Of a stretch of 25,892 nt of DNA, positions 16,543 through 25,257 are shown piece after piece. Source of the DNA: CAXRGH01 sp964230195. GTDB lineage: Bacteria > Pseudomonadota > Gammaproteobacteria > Enterobacterales > Alteromonadaceae. The notes under the pieces were generated by a model, which saw only the letters and a list, made by a program, of their open reading frames with translations, did no database searches and was not told where the DNA came from. The DNA lies in the NCBI GenBank assembly GCA_964230195.1, contig CAXRGH010000157.1:1-25892 (forward strand), given 5' to 3'. Made by a program: the position numbers and the translations under genes. Position 1 is the stretch's first letter; every line of letters begins with the position of its first letter.

Positions 16543-16587
16543 AGGGCATAAAAAAACCCATCACGTTATCTATCATGATGGGTTTTT
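16543..16587 (-). terminator. Intrinsic terminator between the coiled-coil gene and prfB
   Basis: AAAAACCCATCA (16552-16563) pairs perfectly with TGATGGGTTTTT (16576-16587). On the minus strand the stem ends in a run of seven T, 21 bases after the stop of the 16608-17450 gene. The mirrored A/T runs mean it could also work rightward. Its position implies that prfB has its own promoter in 16388-16550; no clear -35/-10 pair is visible there. Confidence 0.85.
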
Positions 16588-16607
16588 CAAACAAACACTC
16601 GTTGGTG

Positions 16608-17450
16608 TTAATTTGCAGTTGTTACTGATACCCTAGATGAAGTAAGATCCTGATTCTGACGCCATTCAATTAATTCTATCACTTGTTTTTGAAGACGTTG
16701 GTTTTGCGCAGTCAATTCTCTCAATTGTTGAGTCAATGCTGCCAACGTTGTATCCCTTTTCTGAGCGTCTTGACGAGCCATAACCGTACTTTCATCAATA
16801 CCTTCCAGTGTCGTTTCAATGGTTAATAGATTGTCGTTGGTGTCAGTAATACGAGCCGTATTATCGTTAAGCTTAGATTCTAACGTATTCTGTTTTGCGA
16901 CTGCATTTTCAACATCATTAGCCACTTTCCATAAACTCTTTTTGATATTGTCAGCATTCTTCGCGGTTGCCGAGATTTCTTTTTGCTGAGTACCGAGTTT
17001 ACTCTCAACAGACTTGATCTGTGCTTGATTTTTTCGCCACGCTGACGCCCATAACTTATCCATTTCGGTCCATAGGGTATCTGTACGAGTATTCAATTTT
17101 GCCAACTGAGCTTGCAGACTACCCGACGACTCGCCGAGTTCCTCACCGGTAATGGATAACTGTCTCTCTAATTCCTCGATACGCGAGGTGGCCGACTGTA
17201 ATTCATCGGTACGCATTAACAATTGTTCATGCAGAAAATAACTTCCACCATAACCACTCAACGCGACCAATAACGCAAACCAAGCAATACTTCTGCCGCC
17301 GCCGGAGGATTTTGCAGGAGGCGCCGAGCTTGCCTTTGTTGATGTTGCTTGCCCAGACGCGCTCTTACGTTGGCGAGCAAACCCCTCTCTATCTTCTTTG
17401 TCTAAAAACAGTGGTGGTAGATTGTCATCGGGAGAATGTTTATTAGCCAT
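16608..17450 (-). CDS. Single-pass membrane protein with long coiled coil, unknown function
   Basis: 280 residues; I do not recognise a named family. A polar, Ser/Ala/Gly-rich N-terminal region (1-52, with SSAPPAKSSGGG) precedes one membrane helix (about 53-72, IAWFALLVALSGYGGSYFL). About 200 residues of heptad-like coiled coil follow (ELQSATSRIEELERQL, then repeated Leu/Ile at a/d-like positions to QLRELTAQNQRLQKQVIELI). The orientation is probably N-in with the coiled coil in the periplasm. The architecture is that of envelope scaffolds or division-associated proteins, but no specific function follows. Start ATG at 17450 has AGGA 8 bases upstream. It is divergent from the HBM chemoreceptor and ends in its own terminator. 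Confidence 0.8.
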   Translation of the reverse strand: MANKHSPDDNLPPLFLDKEDREGFARQRKSASGQATSTKASSAPPAKSSGGGRSIAWFALLVALSGYGGSYFLHEQLLMRTDELQSATSRIEELERQLSITGEELGESSGSLQAQLAKLNTRTDTLWTEMDKLWASAWRKNQAQIKSVESKLGTQQKEISATAKNADNIKKSLWKVANDVENAVAKQNTLESKLNDNTARITDTNDNLLTIETTLEGIDESTVMARQDAQKRDTTLAALTQQLRELTAQNQRLQKQVIELIEWRQNQDLTSSRVSVTTAN

Positions 17451-17509
17451 ATATCAATCCTAAAAATGCATGCCCGCAATAATGACAAAAATCCTCTGCA
17501 AAGGCTAGT

Positions 17510-17524
17510 ACTGTTTTGTACAGT
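17510..17524. promoter_or_regulatory. Short inverted repeat in a divergent promoter region
   Basis: ACTGT (17510-17514) and ACAGT (17520-17524) are separated by TTTGT. The CTGT/ACAG half-sites recall LexA, but the 5-base spacer is shorter than the 8 of a gammaproteobacterial SOS box, so LexA is not assigned. Upstream of the chemoreceptor, ACCGATAA (17623-17630) resembles a flagellar sigma-28 -10 element, without a properly spaced -35. Confidence 0.2.
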
Positions 17525-17672
17525 TAAATAGCCTCCCATTTCTTATATCTGTCATATTCATTTGATAGACTCCGCGCGAATTTAGTCCTGAATTCGCTTG
17601 CTAGAACAACGCAATGTACTTAACCGATAACTGCGTAGCAAAAAGCGGCTCCATATTAGAGAGGAAACCAAT

Positions 17673-19565
17673 ATGAAACCAACAATTGTCAACAAACTAA
17701 TCAGTTCATCAGTTGTGGTGTGTGTTGCCGTTTGCTCACTGTTATTTATGTTTCAGTGGACAAGCAACCTTTCTACTCAAAGACAAGAGCTACTATCAGA
17801 AATGGGGCGCCAGATAAACCATCTCCGTTCTGCGCAAGTTCAAGCACAACAGTTCCTGCTAGTTCCATCTGAGCAAAACAGCAAGGTATTAAATATTCAT
17901 TTGAACGAAATACTCACATTCCTGCGCGAAAACAAGCAGGCCTTGTTGGATGCTTCCATTACTCCCAATCAGATCAGTGAATTATCTGACAGTACACAAC
18001 GCTATCAAAATACGTTTAAACGCCTCGTTGAACAGCAAAAAATCGTTGGTTTCAACGCCAAAGACGGTGCCTACGGTATGTTAAGGTCATCGGTCCATGA
18101 TGTTGAGTCGCGTCTCGGTAGTGAGTACCCTGAACTTACAGTGATTATGTTACAGCTCAGACGAGCTGAAAAAGATTTCATGCTACGCAGAGATAGCAAA
18201 TACATCACTAAATTCAGCACGCTTATTTCACAATTCACAGACGCGATAAAAAGAAATCCGGAACTGATACGCTCTATACCTCCCCTCGTTGAAAGTTATG
18301 AGCGTCGGTTTCTTGCCTTGTACAAAGCAGAGCAGGTAATAGGCCTAAGCCCTAATGACGGAATAAAGGGTCAACTTGCTAATGACCAAGCCGTTGTTGA
18401 CGCGAAGTTCAACTCATTTTCCAACCAAATAAAAGTCATTAGCCAAGCAATGATATCTTCAGTCAATTTTTGGCAAAACACTTTGGGTATGTTGGTAGTG
18501 ATAGGACTCGTCTTGGGTGCGATTCAAACCGTCAGAACAATTCGCCGACGGGTTAATCGAGTAGTAAGTCATATCGAAAGAATGACCATTCATCATGATC
18601 TGAGTCAAACCATTGAATCATCCGGAGATGATGAGTTTAAACAGATATCCGAGGCTATAAATCAATTCAGCTTGAACTTATCGTCTATTTTTTACCGTGT
18701 TGAGGAATCCCTCAAAGTAATTGACTATGCAACCTCAACCATCAATCAAAACGCAACAACAACCAACGATGGTGCTCGCACTCAAATGCAAGAGACAGAA
18801 AGTATCGCATCTGCTGTTACCGAGATGTCTGCAACCATCAATGAGCTTTCGGTTTTGTCAGAGAATACTGCATCGGATGCAAACGATGTCTCAGAGTTAA
18901 CAAAACGCGGTTTAGAACGCCTTAAAACGGTTGTCACAAACGTTAATGATTTATCGTCAACACTCGCCAACGCACAAACTAATGCATCAACGCTAGTCTC
19001 AAAATCTGATGAAATTACCAATATTATTTCTGTCATCGCGAGTGTTGCAGACCAAACCAACTTACTCGCACTAAACGCTGCAATTGAGGCAGCAAGAGCG
19101 GGTGAGCAAGGGCGAGGATTTGCTGTTGTTGCCGATGAAGTCAGAATACTTGCTGGCCGAACCCAAGAATTAGCTAGCAACATTAATAGCGTCATAGCCT
19201 CACTACAACTAGAAATTACTGATGTAGTGAGCTCAATTAAGCGCAGCAGTGAGAATGGACAGAACGTTGAAATAAGTGCGAACGATATCGCCACTAGCCT
19301 TTCAGAAATATACATTCACATCAATAATGTGAGCGAGAAAAATGTGTCAGTTGCTACGGGAATTGATCAACAAAGCATTGTTGCCGAGGAAGTCGCAAAA
19401 AATGTGGTAGGGATATCTGACGTTGCAAAACGCGCATTTGAATTCACCGGTATTAATAAACAAGAATCTCAAAAACTAATGGGTGAAGGTGAAGCGCTTG
19501 GTGCTTCCATCCAGTCGTTCAAACTAGCAAGAGTAAAATCAAAACTTGAAACTGCCGAAGTATAA
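17673..19565 (+). CDS. Methyl-accepting chemotaxis protein with HBM-type sensor domain
   Basis: 630 residues. TM1 (about 9-28) and TM2 (about 268-286) enclose a helical periplasmic region of about 240 residues. It resembles the helical bimodular (HBM) sensor: it carries MLQLRRAEKDFMLRRDSKYI (159-178) and two similar elements, VGFNAKDGAYGMLRSSVHDV (125-144) and IGLSPNDGIKGQLANDQAVV (223-242), about 98 residues apart. A HAMP-like segment follows, then the signalling hairpin (tip around 448-495, ADQTNLLALNAAIEAARAGE). HBM receptors such as McpS sense organic acids; the ligand here is not predictable. There is no CheR-docking pentapeptide. The start ATG has GAGAGGAAA upstream. Confidence 0.92.
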   Translation: MKPTIVNKLISSSVVVCVAVCSLLFMFQWTSNLSTQRQELLSEMGRQINHLRSAQVQAQQFLLVPSEQNSKVLNIHLNEILTFLRENKQALLDASITPNQISELSDSTQRYQNTFKRLVEQQKIVGFNAKDGAYGMLRSSVHDVESRLGSEYPELTVIMLQLRRAEKDFMLRRDSKYITKFSTLISQFTDAIKRNPELIRSIPPLVESYERRFLALYKAEQVIGLSPNDGIKGQLANDQAVVDAKFNSFSNQIKVISQAMISSVNFWQNTLGMLVVIGLVLGAIQTVRTIRRRVNRVVSHIERMTIHHDLSQTIESSGDDEFKQISEAINQFSLNLSSIFYRVEESLKVIDYATSTINQNATTTNDGARTQMQETESIASAVTEMSATINELSVLSENTASDANDVSELTKRGLERLKTVVTNVNDLSSTLANAQTNASTLVSKSDEITNIISVIASVADQTNLLALNAAIEAARAGEQGRGFAVVADEVRILAGRTQELASNINSVIASLQLEITDVVSSIKRSSENGQNVEISANDIATSLSEIYIHINNVSEKNVSVATGIDQQSIVAEEVAKNVVGISDVAKRAFEFTGINKQESQKLMGEGEALGASIQSFKLARVKSKLETAEV

Positions 19566-19574
19566 TTTCTTCCA

Positions 19575-19607
19575 CAAAAAAGCGCGGATAGCTGCCCTAT
19601 CTGCGTT
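19575..19607 (-). terminator. Hairpin after the HBM chemoreceptor
   Basis: CGCGGATAG (19583-19591) pairs with CTATCTGCG (19597-19605) with one G-U on the plus-strand RNA and an A-C mismatch on the minus-strand RNA. The T-run is only on the minus side (19575-19581 are A on plus). It either stabilises the chemoreceptor mRNA end or blocks antisense read-through. The remaining bases up to 19795 hold nothing else I can support. Confidence 0.35.
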
Positions 19608-19795
19608 AAGCCTGACCCCAAAACATGATGAAGATGCTTTACAATGTGCATCAGCGAAACGTCAACTATTTCCAATATTGTCAGTCAACCAAGTGGCTCT
19701 AAATCCAGCACATTAATTTGGGGATAGAATACTCGTGGACATTACCAAGGAATTAGAAGTCTTACAGCGAGTCGCTAGAATAAAGAACAAGAAAC

Positions 19796-19823
19796 AAAAA
19801 AGAGCGCCAATGCGCTCTTTTTT
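19796..19823 (-). terminator. Intrinsic terminator downstream of fba (bidirectional)
   Basis: AAAAAAGAGCGC (19796-19807) pairs perfectly with GCGCTCTTTTTT (19812-19823) around the loop CAAT. A/T runs on both sides allow use by leftward fba transcripts and by rightward chemoreceptor transcripts. It lies 20 bases from the fba stop. Confidence 0.9.
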
Positions 19824-19843
19824 ATTTAAATCATCGTGGAATA

Positions 19844-20743
19844 TCAAGAACAAGATGCCTGATAAATACTTTCAATAGCCGAGTCAAGCGTTTGAGTGTA
19901 TGCCTCGTCGCTCTGCTGCGCTGATACACCTTCAGTCAATGCACGAGAAAAACTTGCAATCATGCCTTTATTGGCAGTCAGCTTTTCATTGGCAATATCA
20001 CGGCTATATCCGCCAGACAATGCAACTACTTTCAATACCGCTGGGTGTGCTACGAGCTCCTGATAGAAGTTTTCTACCGTTGGTATAGTCAGTTTCAACA
20101 TCACTTGAACACCCGCATCAAGTGCGTTAAGTTCAGCTAATATCGCCGCTTTTAATAAAGCTTCAGCCTCTTGCTTTTCTGGGCTATTAATATCAACTTC
20201 AGGTTCAATGATTGGTACCAATCCAGCAGCAAGAATTTGCTTACCAACAGCAAACTGCTGAGAAACAACAGCTTCAATGCCCTCTTGGTTTGCTAGTTTT
20301 ACGACCGAACGCATTTTAGTTCCAAAAACATCTTGTGCATTTGCCTTGGCTAGCAATGCATCGAGTTCAGGCATAGGCTTCATCAACTGCACTCCATTGG
20401 CTTCGTCAGCGAGTCCTTTATCAACTTTTAAAAATGGAACAACTGATTTTTCATTCCACAAAAACTTTGCCGTTGATTGCCCGAGAATGTCACGCTCTAG
20501 TGTATTTTCAAACAAAATCGCACCCAATACTCGATCGCCATTGAAAGCGCTGTTGGTAATTATGCGAGTACGCATTTGATGAACCATGTCGAACATTTCC
20601 TCATCACCGCTATACTCAGACTCCTCGACACCGTATAGTTTTAGCGCTTTTGGGGTACTGCCACCGCTTTGATCAAGCGCTGCAATAAAACCAACTTCAG
20701 TTTGAATTTTGTCTAACATTGCATTTTGTGCATTAGAAGCCAT
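19844..20743 (-). CDS. Fructose-bisphosphate aldolase, class I (Schiff-base type)
   Basis: 299 residues, near the 296 of staphylococcal class I aldolase. ALDQSGGSTPKAL (22-34), the paired acidic IIEPEVD (178-184), Schiff-base Lys217 in VMLKLTIPT and the phosphate loop LSGGYSR (242-248) identify the metal-independent class I family. It splits fructose 1,6-bisphosphate into dihydroxyacetone phosphate and glyceraldehyde 3-phosphate. It follows epd and pgk, where gammaproteobacteria usually carry the zinc-dependent class II fbaA; no class II gene is in the window. The 277-base gap after pgk holds an apparent promoter and a stem-loop, so it can be expressed apart from pgk. The SD AAGGAG lies 9 bases before ATG at 20743. 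Confidence 0.95.
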   Translation of the reverse strand: MASNAQNAMLDKIQTEVGFIAALDQSGGSTPKALKLYGVEESEYSGDEEMFDMVHQMRTRIITNSAFNGDRVLGAILFENTLERDILGQSTAKFLWNEKSVVPFLKVDKGLADEANGVQLMKPMPELDALLAKANAQDVFGTKMRSVVKLANQEGIEAVVSQQFAVGKQILAAGLVPIIEPEVDINSPEKQEAEALLKAAILAELNALDAGVQVMLKLTIPTVENFYQELVAHPAVLKVVALSGGYSRDIANEKLTANKGMIASFSRALTEGVSAQQSDEAYTQTLDSAIESIYQASCS

Positions 20744-20794
20744 CTAGAGTTCTCCTTTAGAACTGACATTAAGTAGAGGTTGACCGGTTAGCCA

Positions 20795-20820
20795 AACTCA
20801 ATGTTTTATAACATTAAGTT
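20795..20820 (-). promoter_or_regulatory. Stem-loop in the fba 5' leader
   Basis: In the leftward RNA, AACTTAATGTT pairs with AACATTGAGTT (one G-U) around an ATAA loop, giving an 11-bp stem about 50 bases before the fba ATG. No U-tract follows, so it is not a terminator. An mRNA-stability element or a protein or sRNA target is possible. Confidence 0.4.
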
Positions 20821-20864
20821 CAGCTGTAACTACATGTGAATCTGAACATCACGAATGGCCGCAG

Positions 20865-20893
20865 ATTGTAAACAATAATATTATGGCAATCAA
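20865..20893 (-). promoter_or_regulatory. Candidate sigma-70 promoter of fba
   Basis: On the minus strand TTGATT (20888-20893) and TACAAT (20865-20870) are exactly 17 bases apart, matching consensus at 4/6 and 5/6. It lies about 120 bases upstream of the fba ATG, inside the long pgk-fba gap. It is the best-formed promoter I see in the window. Confidence 0.55.
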
Positions 20894-21020
20894 TGAGCAG
20901 CCTAATTACAATGGTGTTTACAATAGCTTACGCTTCACTATCCCTGTGACATACAAACAGACCCCCCTGATTTTTATCAATAATAACCATCTTATTTGAC
21001 AGTTTTATGACAGTGCACAG

Positions 21021-22199
21021 TTACTGCTTGGCGCGTGACGCTAACATAGCAACTGCAGGCAGTGTTTTTCCTTCGAGAAACTCAAGAAACGCACCACCGC
21101 CTGTTGAAATATAGGACACTTTATCAGCAATTTGAAACTTATCGACCGCAGCCAACGTGTCACCGCCACCGGCAATCGAAAATGCGTCACTCTCGGCAAT
21201 TGCCTTTGCAAGCACTTCGGTACCTTGGCTAAATTGCTCAAATTCACATACGCCAACCGGACCATTCCAAACAACTGTTCCTGCTTTTTTAATCATATCA
21301 GCCAGCACTGTTGCAGTGTTCGGGCCAATATCAAAAATCATTTCGTCAGATTGAACCTCGCTCACGTCTTTAGTCGTTGCTTCCGTTGTCGGCGAGAATT
21401 CTTTTCCAACAACCACATCTGATGGTACCGGGATCTGACCTTTATTCGCTTTGGCAACTTCTGCGAGACGATTTGCCTCGTCCATTAAGTCAGCTTCATA
21501 AAGCGAATTACCAACCGAATTCCCTGCTGCGGCAATAAAGGTGTTCGCAATTCCGCCACCCACAATTAATTGGTCAACTTTTGATGACAACGAGTCCAAT
21601 ACTGTCAACTTGGTGGATACTTTTGAGCCACCAACTATCGCAAGCAATGGGCGTTTTGGGTTTTCTAATGCTTTTGAAAGTGCATCTAATTCACCAGACA
21701 AAAGTGGACCAGCGCAAGCAATTGGCGCATGCAGACCTACGCCATGAGTTGATGCTTGTGCTCTATGGGCTGTGCCAAATGCATCCATGACAAACACGTC
21801 ACACAAGGACGCATACTGCTTTGATAAGGTTTCGTCGTCCGCTTTTTCACCTTTGTTAAACCGGACGTTTTCTAAAATAACTAATTCACCTGGCTGAGCA
21901 TCTACACCCGATAAATAGTCATCTTCGAGTCGAACATTACACGGTAAAACCTCTGAAAGATAATCAACTACCGGTTGTAAACTGTATTTATCTTCATACT
22001 GGCCTTCGGTTGGTCTCCCCAAGTGAGACATGACCATCACGCTAGCGCCTGCTGCTAATGCATATTCAATTGTCGGTAAGGACGCTTTGATACGTGCGTC
22101 AGAAGTGACTTTGCCGTCACTAATGGGCACGTTTAGATCTTGACGAATAAGTACGCGTTTGCCGGAAAGATCCAGCGATTTCATTTTAATAACTGACAT
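21021..22199 (-). CDS. pgk: Phosphoglycerate kinase
   Basis: 392 residues, the usual bacterial length. The N-domain has RQDLNVP (19-25) and HLGRP (59-63), the 3-phosphoglycerate-binding signature. The C-domain has VGGSKVSTKL, VWNGPVGVCEFEQF and AGGGDT, which bind nucleotide. It transfers phosphate from 1,3-bisphosphoglycerate to ADP in glycolysis and runs in reverse in gluconeogenesis. It follows epd after 22 bases, so it is in the tkt-epd-pgk operon. The SD before ATG at 22199 is weak (TGGAA). No intrinsic terminator is visible after its stop, so some read-through into fba is likely. Confidence 0.98.
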   Translation of the reverse strand: MSVIKMKSLDLSGKRVLIRQDLNVPISDGKVTSDARIKASLPTIEYALAAGASVMVMSHLGRPTEGQYEDKYSLQPVVDYLSEVLPCNVRLEDDYLSGVDAQPGELVILENVRFNKGEKADDETLSKQYASLCDVFVMDAFGTAHRAQASTHGVGLHAPIACAGPLLSGELDALSKALENPKRPLLAIVGGSKVSTKLTVLDSLSSKVDQLIVGGGIANTFIAAAGNSVGNSLYEADLMDEANRLAEVAKANKGQIPVPSDVVVGKEFSPTTEATTKDVSEVQSDEMIFDIGPNTATVLADMIKKAGTVVWNGPVGVCEFEQFSQGTEVLAKAIAESDAFSIAGGGDTLAAVDKFQIADKVSYISTGGGAFLEFLEGKTLPAVAMLASRAKQ

Positions 22200-22221
22200 T
22201 TATACATTCCAATGTTCAAAA

Positions 22222-23235
22222 TTATTCTGATAGTTGTCCCATTAAAATGGCGGTATCGAGCATTCGGTGAGCAAATCCCCACTCGTTATCACACCACACA
22301 AGGGTTTTAATTAAATATTTATGGCTAACTCGAGTTTGAGTGCCGTCCACTATGGATGAATGCGGATCGTGGTTGAAGTCAATCGACACAAGAGGCTCTT
22401 CTGTGTAGTCCACAATCCCTTGCAACGAACCGACCGTTGCACCTTTGATGACTTGATTGACCGAGTGCACATCCACCACTGACTTTACCGTCACACTCAA
22501 GTCCATTGCGGTAACATTAATTGTCGGCACTCGCACAGCAATTGCCTCAAATCGCCCTTCAAATTTAGGCAATATTCGTTCAATACCCAATGATAGCTTG
22601 GTATCAACCGGAATGATTGATTGACTCGCTGCTCGTGTTCGCCGAAGGTCAGGGTGATAGGCATCAATCACCTGCTGGTCATGCATAGACGCGTGAATGG
22701 TTGTGATAGTACCACTATCAACTTCAAACGCATCATCCAACGCTTGAATGACTGGTACGATACAGTTTGTCGTGCATGACCCGTTAGAAACAATGGTATC
22801 TGATGCCTGCAATTCATCATGGTTTACCCCATAAATAACGGTTGCATCAACATCAGATTGACATGGTTGAGAAAAAAGGACTTTCTTTGCGCCTTGCTGG
22901 ATGTGTTGCAATCCAGACTCACGATTGCCATGAACGCCGGTACATTCTAGTACAATGTCAACGTCTAGGGCTTCCCACGGTAGTTCATTAATGGGCTCCA
23001 CATGTAACAATTGAATGCGATCACCATCTACCACAAGACTGTGACCACACAGGTGGGAATCATACCCGAATCGACCATGAGCAGTGTCATAGCGTAGAAG
23101 ATGCAAAATACCTGCCGGCGAGGCCAGCTCATTAATTGCAACTACCTGAATCTCATCTCTACGATTAGACTCATACAAGGCTCTAAGCACATTTCGCCCG
23201 ATTCTTCCAAAGCCATTGATAGCAACTCTTAACAT
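22222..23235 (-). CDS. epd: D-erythrose-4-phosphate dehydrogenase
   Basis: 337 residues of the GAPDH superfamily. The NAD-binding INGFGRIGRN starts at residue 6, the catalytic Cys154 lies in SNGSCTTNC, and His181 is in TIHASMHDQQ. The stretch VIDAYHPDLRRTRAASQSII, and INEL (34-37) where classical GapA has an Asp after the second strand, are markers of Epd rather than glycolytic GAPDH. Epd oxidises erythrose 4-phosphate to 4-phosphoerythronate, the first step of the DXP-dependent pyridoxal phosphate pathway. It sits between tkt, which makes and consumes erythrose 4-phosphate, and pgk, the usual proteobacterial order. GAGG precedes ATG at 23235. Confidence 0.94.
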   Translation of the reverse strand: MLRVAINGFGRIGRNVLRALYESNRRDEIQVVAINELASPAGILHLLRYDTAHGRFGYDSHLCGHSLVVDGDRIQLLHVEPINELPWEALDVDIVLECTGVHGNRESGLQHIQQGAKKVLFSQPCQSDVDATVIYGVNHDELQASDTIVSNGSCTTNCIVPVIQALDDAFEVDSGTITTIHASMHDQQVIDAYHPDLRRTRAASQSIIPVDTKLSLGIERILPKFEGRFEAIAVRVPTINVTAMDLSVTVKSVVDVHSVNQVIKGATVGSLQGIVDYTEEPLVSIDFNHDPHSSIVDGTQTRVSHKYLIKTLVWCDNEWGFAHRMLDTAILMGQLSE

Positions 23236-23262
23236 AGCGCCTCACACTCAACCATTTCTTAC

Positions 23263-25257
23263 TTATAGTAGTTTACGTGCTTCCTCAATAACAGCATCAG
23301 ACGTAATATTAAATAGCTTGAATAGTTCTGCCGCAGGAGCAGACTCACCGAAGCTATCCATACCAACAATGGCACCATTTAATCCGACATACTTGTACCA
23401 GTAATCTTTGATACCCGCTTCAACGGCAACACGTTTCTGAATATGAGACGGTAACACTTGCTCTTTATATTCAGTAGATTGTCCTTCAAATACATCGGTT
23501 GATGGCATCGAAACAACACGACAAGCGACACCTTCTGATGTTAACGCTGACCAAGCATCCACGGCTAACTGAACCTCAGAGCCAGTGGCAATAAGAATAA
23601 TCTGTGGTTCTAACTGCGAATCCTTAAGAATATATCCACCACGACTCACATTGGCCAACTGTTCCGCACTACGCTCTTGCTGAGGCAGTCCTTGACGAGT
23701 AAAAATCAAGCTTGTTGGTGTTTCAACTGATTCTATAGCCGACTTCCACGCAACTGCAGATTCCACTTGGTCACAAGGACGCCAGTTGTTTAGGTTAGGT
23801 GTCAAACGTAATGAAGCTAACTGTTCAACTGGCTGATGCGTCGGTCCGTCTTCACCTAGACCAATAGAGTCATGAGTGTAAACAAAAATAGCAGGTTGCT
23901 TCATTAATGCCGCCATTCTCACTGCATTTCTTGCATATTCAACAAACATTAAGAATGTGGCGCCATAAGCCTTGAAACCGCCATGAAGTGCAATGCCGTT
24001 CATTATTGCGGACATGCCAAATTCACGAACACCATAATAGATGTAATTACCGGAAGCGTCGTTTGCTTCAAGTCCTTTACAGCCATTCCAGATGGTCAAA
24101 TTAGAGCCCGCTAAGTCAGCTGAGCCACCCATTAACTCTGGCAATATAGGGCCGAACGCGTTGAGGGCGTTTTGTGAAGCTTTTCTCGATGCAATAGTTG
24201 CTGGATTAGACTGTAATGACTCAATATAAGCTTGAGAATCTTTGGCCCAATTCGCAGGCAGTTCGCCTTTTGAACGGCGCAGTAATTCTGATGCTAGTTC
24301 GGGATGTGCGTTTTGATATGCCTCGAATTCAGAAGCCCAAGCTTGTTGATTAGCAGCTCCTGCAGCAACAGCATTCCATTGTTGAGAAATTACTTCAGGA
24401 ATTTCAAATGCTGGAGAAGTCCATCCGAGTGCCTCACGAGCCAATACAATTTCGTCTTCACCGAGAGGAGCGCCATGACAGTCTTCTTTACCTTGTTTAT
24501 TCGGTGAACCGAAACCAATCACAGTACGACAACAAAGTAGTGTTGGCTTATTTGTCTCTTTTCTCGCGGCTTCGATCGCGGCTTTGATTTGTTCTGGATC
24601 ATGGCCATCAATATCACGAATTACATGCCAACCATATGATTCAAATCGAGCGCCAGTATCGTCTGTAAACCAGCCCTCAACCTCACCATCAATGGATATA
24701 CCATTGTCATCCCAGAATGCGATAAGTTTACCTAAACCAAGGGTTCCTGCGAGAGAGCATGCTTCATGTGAAATTCCTTCCATCAAACAACCATCTCCCA
24801 TAAACACATAGGTGAAGTGGTCAACGACATCATGGCCAGGTCGATTAAATTGAGCGGCTAACGACTTTTCTGCAATCGCCATTCCGACAGCATTTGTGAT
24901 GCCTTGCCCTAAGGGGCCTGTTGTTGTTTCAACACCTGGCGCATAGCCATATTCGGGGTGTCCCGGCGTCTTGGAGTGCAATTGACGGAAGTTTTTCAGC
25001 TCATCAATGGATAAATCATATCCCGTTAAATGCAATAACGAGTAAATCAACATTGAACCATGTCCATTAGACAAAACAAAACGGTCGCGATTGATCCAAT
25101 TCGGGTCAGCAGGGTTGTGCTTCATAAAATCACCCCAGAGCACTTGCGCAATATCCGCCATCCCCATTGGGGCTCCCGGATGTCCAGATTTGGCTTGTTG
25201 GACCGCATCCATGCTGAGCGCACGGATTGCATTAGCTAGTTCTCTACGTGTTGTCAT
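23263..25257 (-). CDS. tkt: Transketolase
   Basis: 664 residues from ATG at 25257, where AGGAG (25263-25267) lies 5 bases upstream. The frame is open a further 23 codons, but that Cys/Phe-rich extension is not part of the family. Thiamine-diphosphate features are His26, His66 (SNGHGS), GPLGQG (114-119) and the GDGCLMEG...N motif (Gly154 to Asn185). The pyrimidine domain carries the catalytic Glu in YGVREFGM. The enzyme moves two-carbon units between sugar phosphates in the pentose phosphate pathway. It is the first gene of the leftward tkt-epd-pgk cluster (27 bases to epd) and is divergent from metK across 234 bases. Confidence 0.97.
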   Translation of the reverse strand: MTTRRELANAIRALSMDAVQQAKSGHPGAPMGMADIAQVLWGDFMKHNPADPNWINRDRFVLSNGHGSMLIYSLLHLTGYDLSIDELKNFRQLHSKTPGHPEYGYAPGVETTTGPLGQGITNAVGMAIAEKSLAAQFNRPGHDVVDHFTYVFMGDGCLMEGISHEACSLAGTLGLGKLIAFWDDNGISIDGEVEGWFTDDTGARFESYGWHVIRDIDGHDPEQIKAAIEAARKETNKPTLLCCRTVIGFGSPNKQGKEDCHGAPLGEDEIVLAREALGWTSPAFEIPEVISQQWNAVAAGAANQQAWASEFEAYQNAHPELASELLRRSKGELPANWAKDSQAYIESLQSNPATIASRKASQNALNAFGPILPELMGGSADLAGSNLTIWNGCKGLEANDASGNYIYYGVREFGMSAIMNGIALHGGFKAYGATFLMFVEYARNAVRMAALMKQPAIFVYTHDSIGLGEDGPTHQPVEQLASLRLTPNLNNWRPCDQVESAVAWKSAIESVETPTSLIFTRQGLPQQERSAEQLANVSRGGYILKDSQLEPQIILIATGSEVQLAVDAWSALTSEGVACRVVSMPSTDVFEGQSTEYKEQVLPSHIQKRVAVEAGIKDYWYKYVGLNGAIVGMDSFGESAPAAELFKLFNITSDAVIEEARKLL

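Noticed and set aside
17510..17524. LexA/SOS box
   Set aside because: The spacer between CTGT and ACAG is 5 bases rather than 8, and neither neighbouring gene is a typical SOS gene.
18782..19315. 177-codon minus-strand ORF inside the HBM chemoreceptor
   Set aside because: It is antisense to the conserved signalling domain and compositionally a mirror of it (Ser/Ala-rich); there is no SD or promoter.
19735..19878. GTG-started ORF after the HBM chemoreceptor (MDITKELEVLQRVARIKNKK...)
   Set aside because: It reads straight through the bidirectional terminator and into the end of fba; the SD-like G run is too far upstream.
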